From positions 1 through 21,062 of IMG/VR virus record IMGVR_UViG_3300046171_000044: DNA of 21,062 nucleotides; one strand, written 5' to 3'. Below are positions 14,533 through 21,062 of the stretch, in pieces; the first letter of the stretch is position 1, and each line of letters starts with the position of its first letter. A model generated the notes under the pieces. That model searched no databases, had not been told where the DNA came from, and saw only the letters and a program-made list of their open reading frames with translations. Made by a program: the position numbers and the translations under genes. Source of the stretch: a virus.

Positions 14533-15591
14533 ATGGCATTCACTACCGCTGCCGGGTATGGTAACCTTCCTAACGGTAATTTTTCGCCCGTCATTTACAG
14601 CAAACAGGTGCAACTTGCTTTCCGCAAGGCCGCTGTTTGTGAAGCAATCACGAACTCCGATTACTTCGGTGAGATTGCTCAAATGGGTGATTCCGTTAAG
14701 GTCATCAAAGAACCCGAAATCACAGTTAAGGCTTACGCCCGTGGTACAACCATCACGCCGCAAGACCTTGACGACGAAGACTTCAGCCTGACAATCGACA
14801 AAGCTAACTACTTTGCGTTTAAGGTTGATGACATTGAAGAGGCACACAGCCACGTTAACTTCCAGTCTCTGGCAAGTGACCGTGCGGCTTACCGCCTTGC
14901 TGACCAGTTTGACCAAGACGTTCTTGGCTACTTGTCAGGCTTTAAGCAGTCTGCTCTGCATGCAAATGCAGACACCGCAAACGACGTAACAAACGGCTCC
15001 GTAGCTGTTTCTACCGCCGGTTCGGACGAACTGCTTGCAAGCATGAAGCTGGACGGCAGCGACTTTAACGCTGGTTCTAGCGGCAACTCGATTGCCCTGA
15101 CCGTTCGTACTGGTAATACTGCAGCACCTACTGCTGCTGGTAACGCCAACCCGCTGTCAGTTATTGCCCGTATGGGTCGTAAACTGGACCAGCAAAATGT
15201 AGACTCGCAAGGCCGCTGGCTCGTAGTTGACCCAGTTTTTGCTGAACTTCTGAAGGACGAAGACTCACGTCTGTTCAACGCTGACTTCGGCGGTTCTGGT
15301 CTGCAAAATGGTCAGATGGCTGGAACCATTCATGGCTTCACCATCCACGTGTCTAACAACCTTCCATCAATTGGTTCCGGTCCTGCTACTGAAGCAGACA
15401 CCAACTCAACCAACTACGGTGTGATTGTTGCTGGTCACTCGTCTGCTGTTGCAACTGCAGAGCAGATTAACAAGACCGAAACCTACCGTGACCCTGACAG
15501 CTTTGCTGACATTGTTCGTGGAATGCATTTGTATGGCCGCAAGATTCTTCGTCCCGAAGCACTTGTTAACGCCATCTACAACGTCCGCTAA
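14533..15591 (+). CDS. major capsid protein (352 aa)
   Basis: This is the shell-forming protein, presumably with the HK97 fold. The call rests on position after the scaffold, its own promoter and strong ribosome site (TAGGAGAAAC), and the sequence pattern. The N-terminus is SPVIYSKQVQLAFRKAAVCE, followed by MGDSVKVIKEPEITVKAYAR, DLDDEDFSLTIDKANYFAFK and DDIEEAHSHVNFQSLASDRA. An insertion-like Gly/Ser/Thr/Ala-rich region lies at about 150-200. The C-terminal part has GRWLVVDPVFAELLKDE and DSFADIVRGMHLYGRKILRP. Codons end in C noticeably more often than in the neighbours, consistent with high expression. There is no frame break. Confidence 0.9.
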   Translation: MAFTTAAGYGNLPNGNFSPVIYSKQVQLAFRKAAVCEAITNSDYFGEIAQMGDSVKVIKEPEITVKAYARGTTITPQDLDDEDFSLTIDKANYFAFKVDDIEEAHSHVNFQSLASDRAAYRLADQFDQDVLGYLSGFKQSALHANADTANDVTNGSVAVSTAGSDELLASMKLDGSDFNAGSSGNSIALTVRTGNTAAPTAAGNANPLSVIARMGRKLDQQNVDSQGRWLVVDPVFAELLKDEDSRLFNADFGGSGLQNGQMAGTIHGFTIHVSNNLPSIGSGPATEADTNSTNYGVIVAGHSSAVATAEQINKTETYRDPDSFADIVRGMHLYGRKILRPEALVNAIYNVR

Positions 15592-15605
15592 AGGGAGATT
15601 AGAAA

Positions 15606-16082
15606 ATGGCTACAATTACTGCTACTCTTGCTCCTGCTATGGGTAACTCCCAGCGTGGACGCAATCCGTACATGGTTGAGCAGGTCGTTGACCTTACTGC
15701 TAACAGCATCAATCCTAACGGTGACGTAGTACAGTGTATCACTGTTCCTGCGAACACCAAGATTCTTGCTGCTGGTTTTCAGGTAACTTCCAGTGCAACT
15801 CAGAACACGGGTACTGATGCTACTGCCATCCTTGGCACTGGCGCAGACGACAACGAATACGTAACAGCGTTTGACATTGACGGTGCTGCTGATGGTGCTT
15901 ATGCACCTAGCGTAACTGTCTCTGCTGACCTTGTTATCGGTACTGCGGACACTCTGGACCTGACCCTTGCTGGTTCAGGTGCATCGTTCACTGCCGGTGA
16001 AATTCGTGTCTTCGCCGTGATGATGGATGTAAGCGCACTTGGCGAAATGGAAGCTGCTGAAGTTTCCCGTGACCAAGCCTAA
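15606..16082 (+). CDS. putative capsid decoration or head-associated protein (158 aa)
   Basis: The product is a Thr/Ala/Gly/Asp-rich, beta-type protein right after the capsid gene: MATITATLAPAMGNSQRGRN, a VVQCITVPANTKILAAGFQV segment, TGADDNEYVTAFDIDGAADG and a strand-rich C-terminal half ending in an acidic EMEAAEVSRDQA. Composition, size and place suit a decoration protein or head-stabilising protein; I do not recognise a specific family. AGGGAG (15593-15598) is the ribosome site. Codon use is like the capsid gene, which also suggests high expression. A terminator follows the stop. Confidence 0.7.
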   Translation: MATITATLAPAMGNSQRGRNPYMVEQVVDLTANSINPNGDVVQCITVPANTKILAAGFQVTSSATQNTGTDATAILGTGADDNEYVTAFDIDGAADGAYAPSVTVSADLVIGTADTLDLTLAGSGASFTAGEIRVFAVMMDVSALGEMEAAEVSRDQA

Positions 16083-16088
16083 TTAAAC

Positions 16089-16119
16089 GAGGGGGCTGGG
16101 CAACTGGCCCTCTCTTTTT
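16089..16119 (+). terminator. rho-independent terminator after the capsid genes
   Basis: GAGGG (16089-16093) pairs with CCCTC (16108-16112), with a possible inner C-G pair across bulged G residues and a GC-rich loop. It is followed at once by TCTTTTT. It separates the capsid pair from the tail genes and would limit capsid-level transcription downstream. Confidence 0.65.
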
Positions 16120-16136
16120 ACCTTTAAGGATTTCAG

Positions 16137-16862
16137 ATGGCATATACCTACCTTGACATCACGAATGAAGTATTGGCTCGTTTTAATGAAGTAGCATTGA
16201 CGAGTTCTAACTTTACTGCATCTCGTGGATTTCAAACACAGTGTAAGAATGCTGTGAACGATGCCATCAATTACATTTTCCAACGAGAGTTCGGGTGGTC
16301 ATTTAGCCACGCACTTCAGACCGAAACTCTTGTAGCTGGCACCACACGTTACTCAATTGGTGCTACAGTTTACAACGTAGACTACGAGACCTTCCGTATT
16401 TCAAAGGATGACTCTCTTGGTGTGGCTGGTACAACGCTGCGCATAATGGACTATAACCAGTATGTCGATACACACATCGACCAAGAGAGTACATCAGATG
16501 TAGGTGCAGTGCCGCTGTATGTATTCCGTACACCAGATAACAACTATGGCCTGTATCCATACCCAGATAAAGCATATACACTCAAGTATGACGCATATGT
16601 AAGGCCGACTGCACTGTCTGCTGCTACAGATGCCCCAAGCATTCCTGAACAGTTTCGTCAGGTAATTGTAGATGGTGCCACTGCATACGGCTATCAGTAT
16701 CGTGGTGAGGCACAACAGTATGGCATTAACTTTGCTAGGTTTGAAGAAGGCATTAAGCATATGCAGAGTTTGTTTATTAACAGGAACTATAGCTACGTGC
16801 GTTCTACGTACATTCCGCAATCACAACGGTACGGTACTTCAGTATTTCCGACAGGGGGCTAA
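16137..16862 (+). CDS. head-tail adaptor / tail tubular protein A-like (241 aa)
   Basis: Position after the capsid block and before the nozzle protein, together with the sequence, fits the adaptor ring that attaches the tail to the portal (T7 gp11 / P22 gp4 type). Visible parts: TYLDITNEVLARFNEVALTS, helix NAVNDAINYIFQREFGWSFS, a beta-rich middle with TTRYSIGATVYNVDYETFRI, RTPDNNYGLYPYPDKAYTLK, and IPEQFRQVIVDGATAYGYQY plus a helical segment near the end. An AAGGA sequence precedes the ATG. The length is slightly above T7 gp11. No frame break is seen. The family assignment is from pattern memory. Confidence 0.75.
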   Translation: MAYTYLDITNEVLARFNEVALTSSNFTASRGFQTQCKNAVNDAINYIFQREFGWSFSHALQTETLVAGTTRYSIGATVYNVDYETFRISKDDSLGVAGTTLRIMDYNQYVDTHIDQESTSDVGAVPLYVFRTPDNNYGLYPYPDKAYTLKYDAYVRPTALSAATDAPSIPEQFRQVIVDGATAYGYQYRGEAQQYGINFARFEEGIKHMQSLFINRNYSYVRSTYIPQSQRYGTSVFPTGG

Positions 16863-16865
16863 CAC

Positions 16866-18374
16866 ATGGCTGATGAAGCGCAACTCAGTCCGTATGTGTT
16901 TGCCTGTGAAGGTGGCCTTGTTCTTGACCAGCCGACATTCAAAATGTCTCCCGGCATGGCTCTTGAACTAGAAAACTTTGAGCCAGATACACGTGGTGGA
17001 TACAGACGTATTAATGGCTACCTAAAATGGAATAGCAATATTGTTCCGCAGACTGCCAGTTCTACTGAAAAAGTGTTGATGTCTGCGTACTTTAACAGTA
17101 AGGTTATTGCAGCACGAGGTGAGAAAGTATTTGAAGTAGCTAGTGGTAGCGGTTCATGGTCAGAGATTGATACAGGACGTACTAGTGCTGGTAAGTATAC
17201 ACACCATCGTTATAATCTAGGTGGCACAGAACATATTGTTTGGGCTGACGGTGCCAACCACGCTACCAAATATGATGGCACTACAGTAACAGACCTTAAT
17301 GCTACAGGCGCACCGGCTAACCCAAAGTTTGTGACAGGTTTTAAAGACGCACTATTCTTTGCAGGACATACTTCTAACAAAGAAGAGATTATCTTTACTG
17401 CACCCTTTACCGACAGTGACTTTAGTACAGCTAATGGTGCAGGTAGTCTTCGCATTGACAGTCAAGTAACAGCACTGTTTCCGTTTCGTAACGAACTGAT
17501 TATATTTGGCGAAGAACGTATATACAGACTGACAGGTAACACAGTTGCAGATTTTGTACTCCAACCAATTACAAGAGATATCGGATGCCTTAACGGCTTT
17601 ACTGTCCAAGAACTTGCCGGTGACATCATATTCCTTGGGCGAGATGGTCTTCGCACCGTTGCAGGTACCGAAAGAATTAATGATGTTGAACTGGGAACTA
17701 TATCAGGGAATATCAAAGAACTGTTTGATGACACTGACGTAGACGAATTTGAAAGCATTGTAGTACCGGGTAAGACCCAATACCGTTTGTTCCGTGTAAA
17801 TACAACGGCAGATACACTAGCGACAACAAAAGGTATTATTGCAGTACGTAAACAGCAGGGCTTTGAGTTTGCCACCACAAAAGGTATTCAGCCTTCGTCC
17901 ACCGACTTTTTTACAACTCAAGGTGAGACATTTGTAATACACGGTGGCTTTGACGGTTATGTGTACAGGCAGGAACAAGGCAACACATTTGACGGCACAA
18001 ACATTGTGGGGCGATATCGTTCACCTGATATGACAATGGGAGATGCTGGTATTCGCAAGAACTTCCAGCGAGTAATTATTAACTACTCACCAACTGGTAC
18101 AATCAACTCAGACCTGTTCTTGAGATATGACTATGAGTCACCAGATGCAGCCAGACCAGCCGCATATCCATTTGACTCTACAAAGGTTGTAGCACTATAT
18201 GGAACGTCACAGTATGGCACCGCTACATACGGTGGTCAGTCAAACCCACTCGTTAGACAGCCTGTAGAGGGTAGTGGCTTTGCTGTAGCCATGCGAGTTG
18301 TAGATAATGCTGAGTCATTCCCATACACACTCAAGGGCTTTCAGCTAGAATTTGATGCAGGAGCAAGACGCTAA
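16866..18374 (+). CDS. tail nozzle / stabilisation protein, P22 gp10-like (502 aa)
   Basis: The protein is all-beta with repeated short strands and turns, as expected for a beta-propeller. It includes a VTALFPFRNELIIFGEERIY segment followed by RLTG that resembles the 'W-R-D-F-I-V-C-F-G-S-x-x-I-E-Y-F-S-L-T-G' part of P22 gp10. It ends with a 'KGFQLEFDAGARR' type strand, like the IGFKLRVI region of gp10. Length is close to gp10 (472 aa). In P22-like and T7-like tails this protein sits below the adaptor ring and carries fibres. The gene begins 4 bases after the adaptor and its stop overlaps the fibre ATG (TAATG). No frame break is seen. Confidence 0.72.
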   Translation: MADEAQLSPYVFACEGGLVLDQPTFKMSPGMALELENFEPDTRGGYRRINGYLKWNSNIVPQTASSTEKVLMSAYFNSKVIAARGEKVFEVASGSGSWSEIDTGRTSAGKYTHHRYNLGGTEHIVWADGANHATKYDGTTVTDLNATGAPANPKFVTGFKDALFFAGHTSNKEEIIFTAPFTDSDFSTANGAGSLRIDSQVTALFPFRNELIIFGEERIYRLTGNTVADFVLQPITRDIGCLNGFTVQELAGDIIFLGRDGLRTVAGTERINDVELGTISGNIKELFDDTDVDEFESIVVPGKTQYRLFRVNTTADTLATTKGIIAVRKQQGFEFATTKGIQPSSTDFFTTQGETFVIHGGFDGYVYRQEQGNTFDGTNIVGRYRSPDMTMGDAGIRKNFQRVIINYSPTGTINSDLFLRYDYESPDAARPAAYPFDSTKVVALYGTSQYGTATYGGQSNPLVRQPVEGSGFAVAMRVVDNAESFPYTLKGFQLEFDAGARR

Positions 18375-20173
18375 TGGCAGGATATAATAGACAGTCAACG
18401 TATACTGACGGCGACGTTATTAATGCGTCCGACAGTAATGACGAATTTGACCAGCTTCTTGCTGCGTTTAATAATAGCAGTGGACACAAACACGATGGCA
18501 CAGCAGCCGAAGGTCCAGTCATTGGGCTGATTGGTGACCCCGGCGTTACCACTCCAATTAACAAAGTTGTTGTAGATGACACTAACAATCGGGTTGGTGT
18601 TTTTGTAGATGTGTCTGGTAGCACGACTGAACAGGTACGTTTTCAGGATGGTGTAATTGTACCTGTCACTGACAACGACATTGACTTGGGTACTAGTAGC
18701 CTTGAGTTCAAAGACCTGTTCCTTGATGGTACAGCAACCATTGACACGTTGCAGGTGGACGAGAGTGCCACTATTACTGCCAACCTGACTGTCAATGGCA
18801 ATACCACACTTGGTAATGCTGCCAGTGACACAGTGACCATTACGGCTGATGTTGCCTCTAACATCATTCCTTCCGCTGACGATACACACGACTTGGGTGC
18901 CTCTGGTGCCGAATGGAAAGACCTGTACATTGATGGTGTTGCATATGTAGATAGCATTGCGATGCCAACTACAACTGTAACGGACATTCTTGATGAAGAT
19001 AACATGGCATCCGACAGTGCTACTGCGCTGGTTACACAACAGTCTATCAAGGCTTATGTTGACGCACAACTCACAGCCCAAGACCTCGACTTCTCTGCAG
19101 ACACAGGTGGAGCATTATCTATCGACCTTGACAGCGAGAGTCTCACGCTTACAGGTGGCACAGGCATTGATACTAGTGGTTCAAGTAATACTGTTACTTT
19201 TGCTATTGATAGCACCGTAGCTACGCTGACAGGTTCGCAGACACTTACTAACAAGACAATTGATGTAGACAACAACACTGTCTCCAATATTGAAGTAGAC
19301 AACCTCAAGTCTGGTGTGCTTGATACTGACTTGTCAAGTGTGGCTGGCACAGATACGACGCTGGCATCTGCAAAAGCCATTAAGACCTACGTGGATGCAC
19401 AGATAACTGCGCAGGACTTGGACTTCCAAGCTGACAGCGGTGGTGCGCTGGCTATTGACCTAGACAGTGAAACCATGACCTTCACGGGTGGCACGGGCAT
19501 TGATACCAGCGGCTCTGGCAATGCTGTGACCTTTGCTATAGACAGCACTGTAGCCACCCTCGCTGGTACGCAGACGCTTACAAATAAAACACTGACCACT
19601 CCGGTTATTTCGTCCATAAGCAACACTGGTACTCTTACCCTGCCAACTAGCACTGACACACTTGTAGGTCGTGCCACCACAGATACACTTACAAATAAAA
19701 CCTTGACAAGTGCTGTGCTAAACGGTACAATAAGTGGAACGTCCATTAAAGATGAAGACAATATGTCTTCTGACAGTGCAAGTCATCTTGCAACCCAACA
19801 GTCAATAAAAGCCTACGTAGATAGTCAAGTTACTGCACAAGACTTGGACTTTCAGGGTGACAGTGGTGGCGCATTAAGCATTGACCTTGACAGCGAGACA
19901 CTGGACATTGCCGGTGGCACAGGTATTGACACTTCAGGTTCTGGTAACACGCTTACTGTTGCTATTGATAACACTGTCACAACTCTGACCGGCACACAAA
20001 CCTTGACTAACAAAACACTGACTAGCCCGACAATTAATGGTGGGTCACTGTCCAGTGCTGTTACTACCACAACACAGGCTGCTGGCACTAGCAACACAAC
20101 TATTGCTACGACTGCGTTTGCACAGACAGCAGCCGCTGACCAAGCTGTGGCATTGGCAATTGCTCTGGGCTGA
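18374..20173 (+). CDS. repeat-rich tail fibre protein (599 aa)
   Basis: The N-terminus (MAGYNRQSTYTDGDVINASD) is likely the attachment part. It is followed by two DLGTSSLEFKDLFLDG-type units (about 108-122 and 174-188) and then three long repeats of about 80-86 residues. Each long repeat contains IKAYVDxQ, TAQDLDF, GGTGIDTSGS and TLTNKT. The C-terminus is a Thr/Ala-rich stretch. Extended beta repeats with Gly/Ser/Thr/Asp are typical of trimeric fibres. TLTNKT-type repeats are known from phage fibres, where they form regular shafts. The C-terminus ends without an obvious receptor domain, so receptor binding may lie in later proteins. Confidence 0.82.
   Translation: MAGYNRQSTYTDGDVINASDSNDEFDQLLAAFNNSSGHKHDGTAAEGPVIGLIGDPGVTTPINKVVVDDTNNRVGVFVDVSGSTTEQVRFQDGVIVPVTDNDIDLGTSSLEFKDLFLDGTATIDTLQVDESATITANLTVNGNTTLGNAASDTVTITADVASNIIPSADDTHDLGASGAEWKDLYIDGVAYVDSIAMPTTTVTDILDEDNMASDSATALVTQQSIKAYVDAQLTAQDLDFSADTGGALSIDLDSESLTLTGGTGIDTSGSSNTVTFAIDSTVATLTGSQTLTNKTIDVDNNTVSNIEVDNLKSGVLDTDLSSVAGTDTTLASAKAIKTYVDAQITAQDLDFQADSGGALAIDLDSETMTFTGGTGIDTSGSGNAVTFAIDSTVATLAGTQTLTNKTLTTPVISSISNTGTLTLPTSTDTLVGRATTDTLTNKTLTSAVLNGTISGTSIKDEDNMSSDSASHLATQQSIKAYVDSQVTAQDLDFQGDSGGALSIDLDSETLDIAGGTGIDTSGSGNTLTVAIDNTVTTLTGTQTLTNKTLTSPTINGGSLSSAVTTTTQAAGTSNTTIATTAFAQTAAADQAVALAIALG
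19004..20017 (+). repeat. three ~80-86-residue fibre shaft repeats
   Basis: Repeat 1 is 19004-19258, repeat 2 is 19355-19591 and repeat 3 is 19763-20017. All read from a Ser/Ala-rich start through IKAYVDAQ, QDLDF, GGALSIDLDSE, GGTGIDTSGS and a final TLTNKT. A shorter TLTNKT unit lies at about 19680-19700. The protein repeats are close but the codons differ widely, so they are not recent copies. Confidence 0.85.
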
Positions 20174-20181
20174 GTTTATTA

Positions 20182-20610
20182 ATGAAAACAAAGACTTGCA
20201 AGACATGCGGCGTAACTAAGTCTTACGATGAGTTTCCCGATGGGCGATTATACCATGATGGAAAACGTCCAAATTGTATAGATTGTAGGCGCAAATATGA
20301 AAGAGAGTCATACCACAAGAATAAACATAAAAAACCATATGTTTATGAAGTAGATAAAGATATAAAATTAAAAAAAGCGTATGGCATTAGCTATCAGGAA
20401 TACCTAAAAATTTTAGAAATGCAACAAAATAGCTGTGCTATATGTGGCATAAGTCAGGAAGATGTCTCTAGAGCATTTGCAGTAGACCATTGTCATGGTA
20501 CTGGAAAAATCAGAGGATTACTCTGCAGTAATTGTAATACAGGAATAGGTAATCTAAGAGATGATATTGACTTGTTAGAAAGAGCAATTGAATATCTAAA
20601 AAACGCTTGA
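20182..20610 (+). CDS. HNH endonuclease, recombination endonuclease VII-like (142 aa)
   Basis: The N-terminal zinc ribbon has CKTCGVTKSYDEF and later CIDCRRKYERE. A basic linker follows. The C-terminal endonuclease VII-type domain shows YGISYQEYLKILEMQQNSCA, CxxC (CAIC), AVDHCHGTGKIRGLLCSNCN with the catalytic DH and the second CxxC, and GNLRDDIDLLERAIEYL. Such enzymes in tail regions are usually free-standing homing endonucleases. The gene is visibly more A+T-rich than the fibre genes on both sides and interrupts them, which suggests recent insertion. No good Shine-Dalgarno sequence is present before ATG 20182. The stop (20608-20610) lies inside the -35 box of promoter P3. Confidence 0.9.
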   Translation: MKTKTCKTCGVTKSYDEFPDGRLYHDGKRPNCIDCRRKYERESYHKNKHKKPYVYEVDKDIKLKKAYGISYQEYLKILEMQQNSCAICGISQEDVSRAFAVDHCHGTGKIRGLLCSNCNTGIGNLRDDIDLLERAIEYLKNA

Positions 20611-20635
20611 CAAGTGAATGATAATCTGGTATAAT
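20607..20635 (+). promoter_or_regulatory. consensus sigma-70 promoter (P3) with -10 palindrome
   Basis: TTGACA (20607-20612), 17-base spacer, TATAAT (20630-20635), with TG before the -10: a full consensus promoter. The TTGACA overlaps the HNH stop codon. The -10 lies within GGTATAATTATACC (20628-20641), a perfect 14-base palindrome that could be an operator. It serves the gene at 20657. Confidence 0.85.
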
Positions 20636-20656
20636 TATACCGAAATGGAGTAATAA

Positions 20657-20986
20657 ATGGCAAACGCATTTAAACTCGTTACTGACACTGGTGTAGGCAC
20701 ATCTGCTGCCACTGTACACACCGGGGCATCAGCAACCGAAACCACCATCATTGGCCTCACTGTTGCCAACATCGTGACCTCACAGATTGAGGTAGATGTG
20801 CAGATTGAGAACAATGACGGCGACAACGTATATCTTATCAAGGCTGCACCTATTCCGGTAGGTAGTAGCCTTGTTGTCGTTGGGGGTGAGCAGAAGGTTG
20901 TCCTGAATGCAAGTGACGTTTTGAAGGTTACGAGCAACACAGCAAGTTCTGCTGACGTGGCTCTGTCCATCTTGGAGATTACCTAA
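20657..20986 (+). CDS. small beta-rich tail-associated protein (109 aa)
   Basis: GGAG at 20647-20650 precedes the ATG by six bases, and promoter P3 lies just upstream. The product is all-beta: MANAFKLVTDTGVGTSAATV, then TTIIGLTVANIVTSQIEVDV, IPVGSSLVVVGGEQKVVLNA and DVLKVTSNTASSADVALSIL. The order of strands and the IPxGSSL and A-S-D-x-L-x-V-T-S pattern resemble small phage tail or baseplate beta-sandwich proteins, and also the gene at 2283-2642. There is no enzyme motif. The stop shares a base with the next ATG (TAATG). Confidence 0.8.
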   Translation: MANAFKLVTDTGVGTSAATVHTGASATETTIIGLTVANIVTSQIEVDVQIENNDGDNVYLIKAAPIPVGSSLVVVGGEQKVVLNASDVLKVTSNTASSADVALSILEIT

Positions 20987-21062
20987 TGGCCTATATCGGT
21001 GCTGGCATCTCACGGTTTAACACCGCTGACGAACTGACTGTCACTGGCGATGCCCAGATTGA
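20986..21062 (+). CDS. start of next tail/fibre-type gene (partial)
   Basis: Only the first 25 codons are in the window: MAYIGAGISRFNTADELTVT, then GDAQI. The M-x-Y-I-G start and the A-D-E-L-T-V-T-G-D pattern are often seen at the start of phage fibre or receptor-binding proteins that begin with a short attachment motif. The rest is cut by the window edge, so the function stays open. Translation is coupled to the preceding gene by TAATG. Confidence 0.65.
   Translation, partial: MAYIGAGISRFNTADELTVTGDAQI

Noticed and set aside
18395-19761. Long minus-strand open frames opposite the fibre gene
   Set aside because: They are Ser/Val-rich shadows created by the Thr/Asp/Gly repeat codons of the fibre gene, with no start signals or domains.

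Overview
The window reads as the late (packaging, head, tail, lysis) block of a tailed bacteriophage from a marine environment. The evidence is a complete run of phage structural genes on one strand: terminase small and large subunits, portal, scaffold, major capsid protein, adaptor, tail hub/nozzle-like protein and fibres. There is also a lysis cassette and a set of small Lys-rich proteins of the kind common in uncultured marine phage genomes. The adaptor plus gp10-like nozzle pair, without any tape-measure or sheath gene, favours a short-tailed phage. No integrase, repressor, tRNA or host gene is visible. The host cannot be named. The three best promoters are near-consensus sigma-70 (TTGACA/TATAAY) sites, so host RNA polymerase probably transcribes the block. 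All supported genes are on the + strand; no minus-strand open frame looks real.

Layout. Bases 1-463 hold no gene but have phased TGTTC repeats, a strong promoter and a structured leader. Bases 464-4109 carry about a dozen small proteins, often coupled by ATGA or TAATG overlaps. They include a tandem pair of Cys-conserved paralogs, several very basic proteins and a membrane protein. Bases 4198-5327 are the lysis genes (3TM-type holin, second holin, GH24 lysozyme). Bases 5327-7679 are packaging (TerS, a zinc-ribbon protein, TerL). Bases 7689-9814 are the portal. Bases 9747-13373 hold a small protein, a giant internal virion protein with a lysozyme-like N-terminus and another small protein. Bases 13440-16082 are scaffold, capsid (with its own promoter and a hairpin-rich leader) and a capsid-associated protein, closed by a terminator. 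Bases 16137-20173 are adaptor, tail nozzle and a repeat-rich fibre. Bases 20182-20610 hold an inserted AT-rich HNH endonuclease. After that come a promoter, a small beta-rich protein and the start of another tail-type gene cut by the window edge.

About twelve single-gene frame disruptions are visible between 0.8 and 12.7 kb: six in the portal, two in TerL, and one each in TerS, the internal virion protein and two small genes. None is visible in the well-recognised genes after 13.2 kb. Nearly all can be repaired by adding or removing one base in a short A run or similar. The most likely cause is uncorrected long-read indels, not decay, so I annotate these genes as continuous and give the break positions.

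The most interesting unexplained elements are: the hidden K/M/R-G-G repeat peptide at 2152-2283; the tandem Cys-paralogs; the zinc-ribbon peptide between terS and terL; the three-hairpin leader of the capsid gene; a 14-residue peptide repeated with only synonymous differences in the internal virion protein; and a palindrome over a consensus promoter that overlaps the stop codon of the HNH insert.
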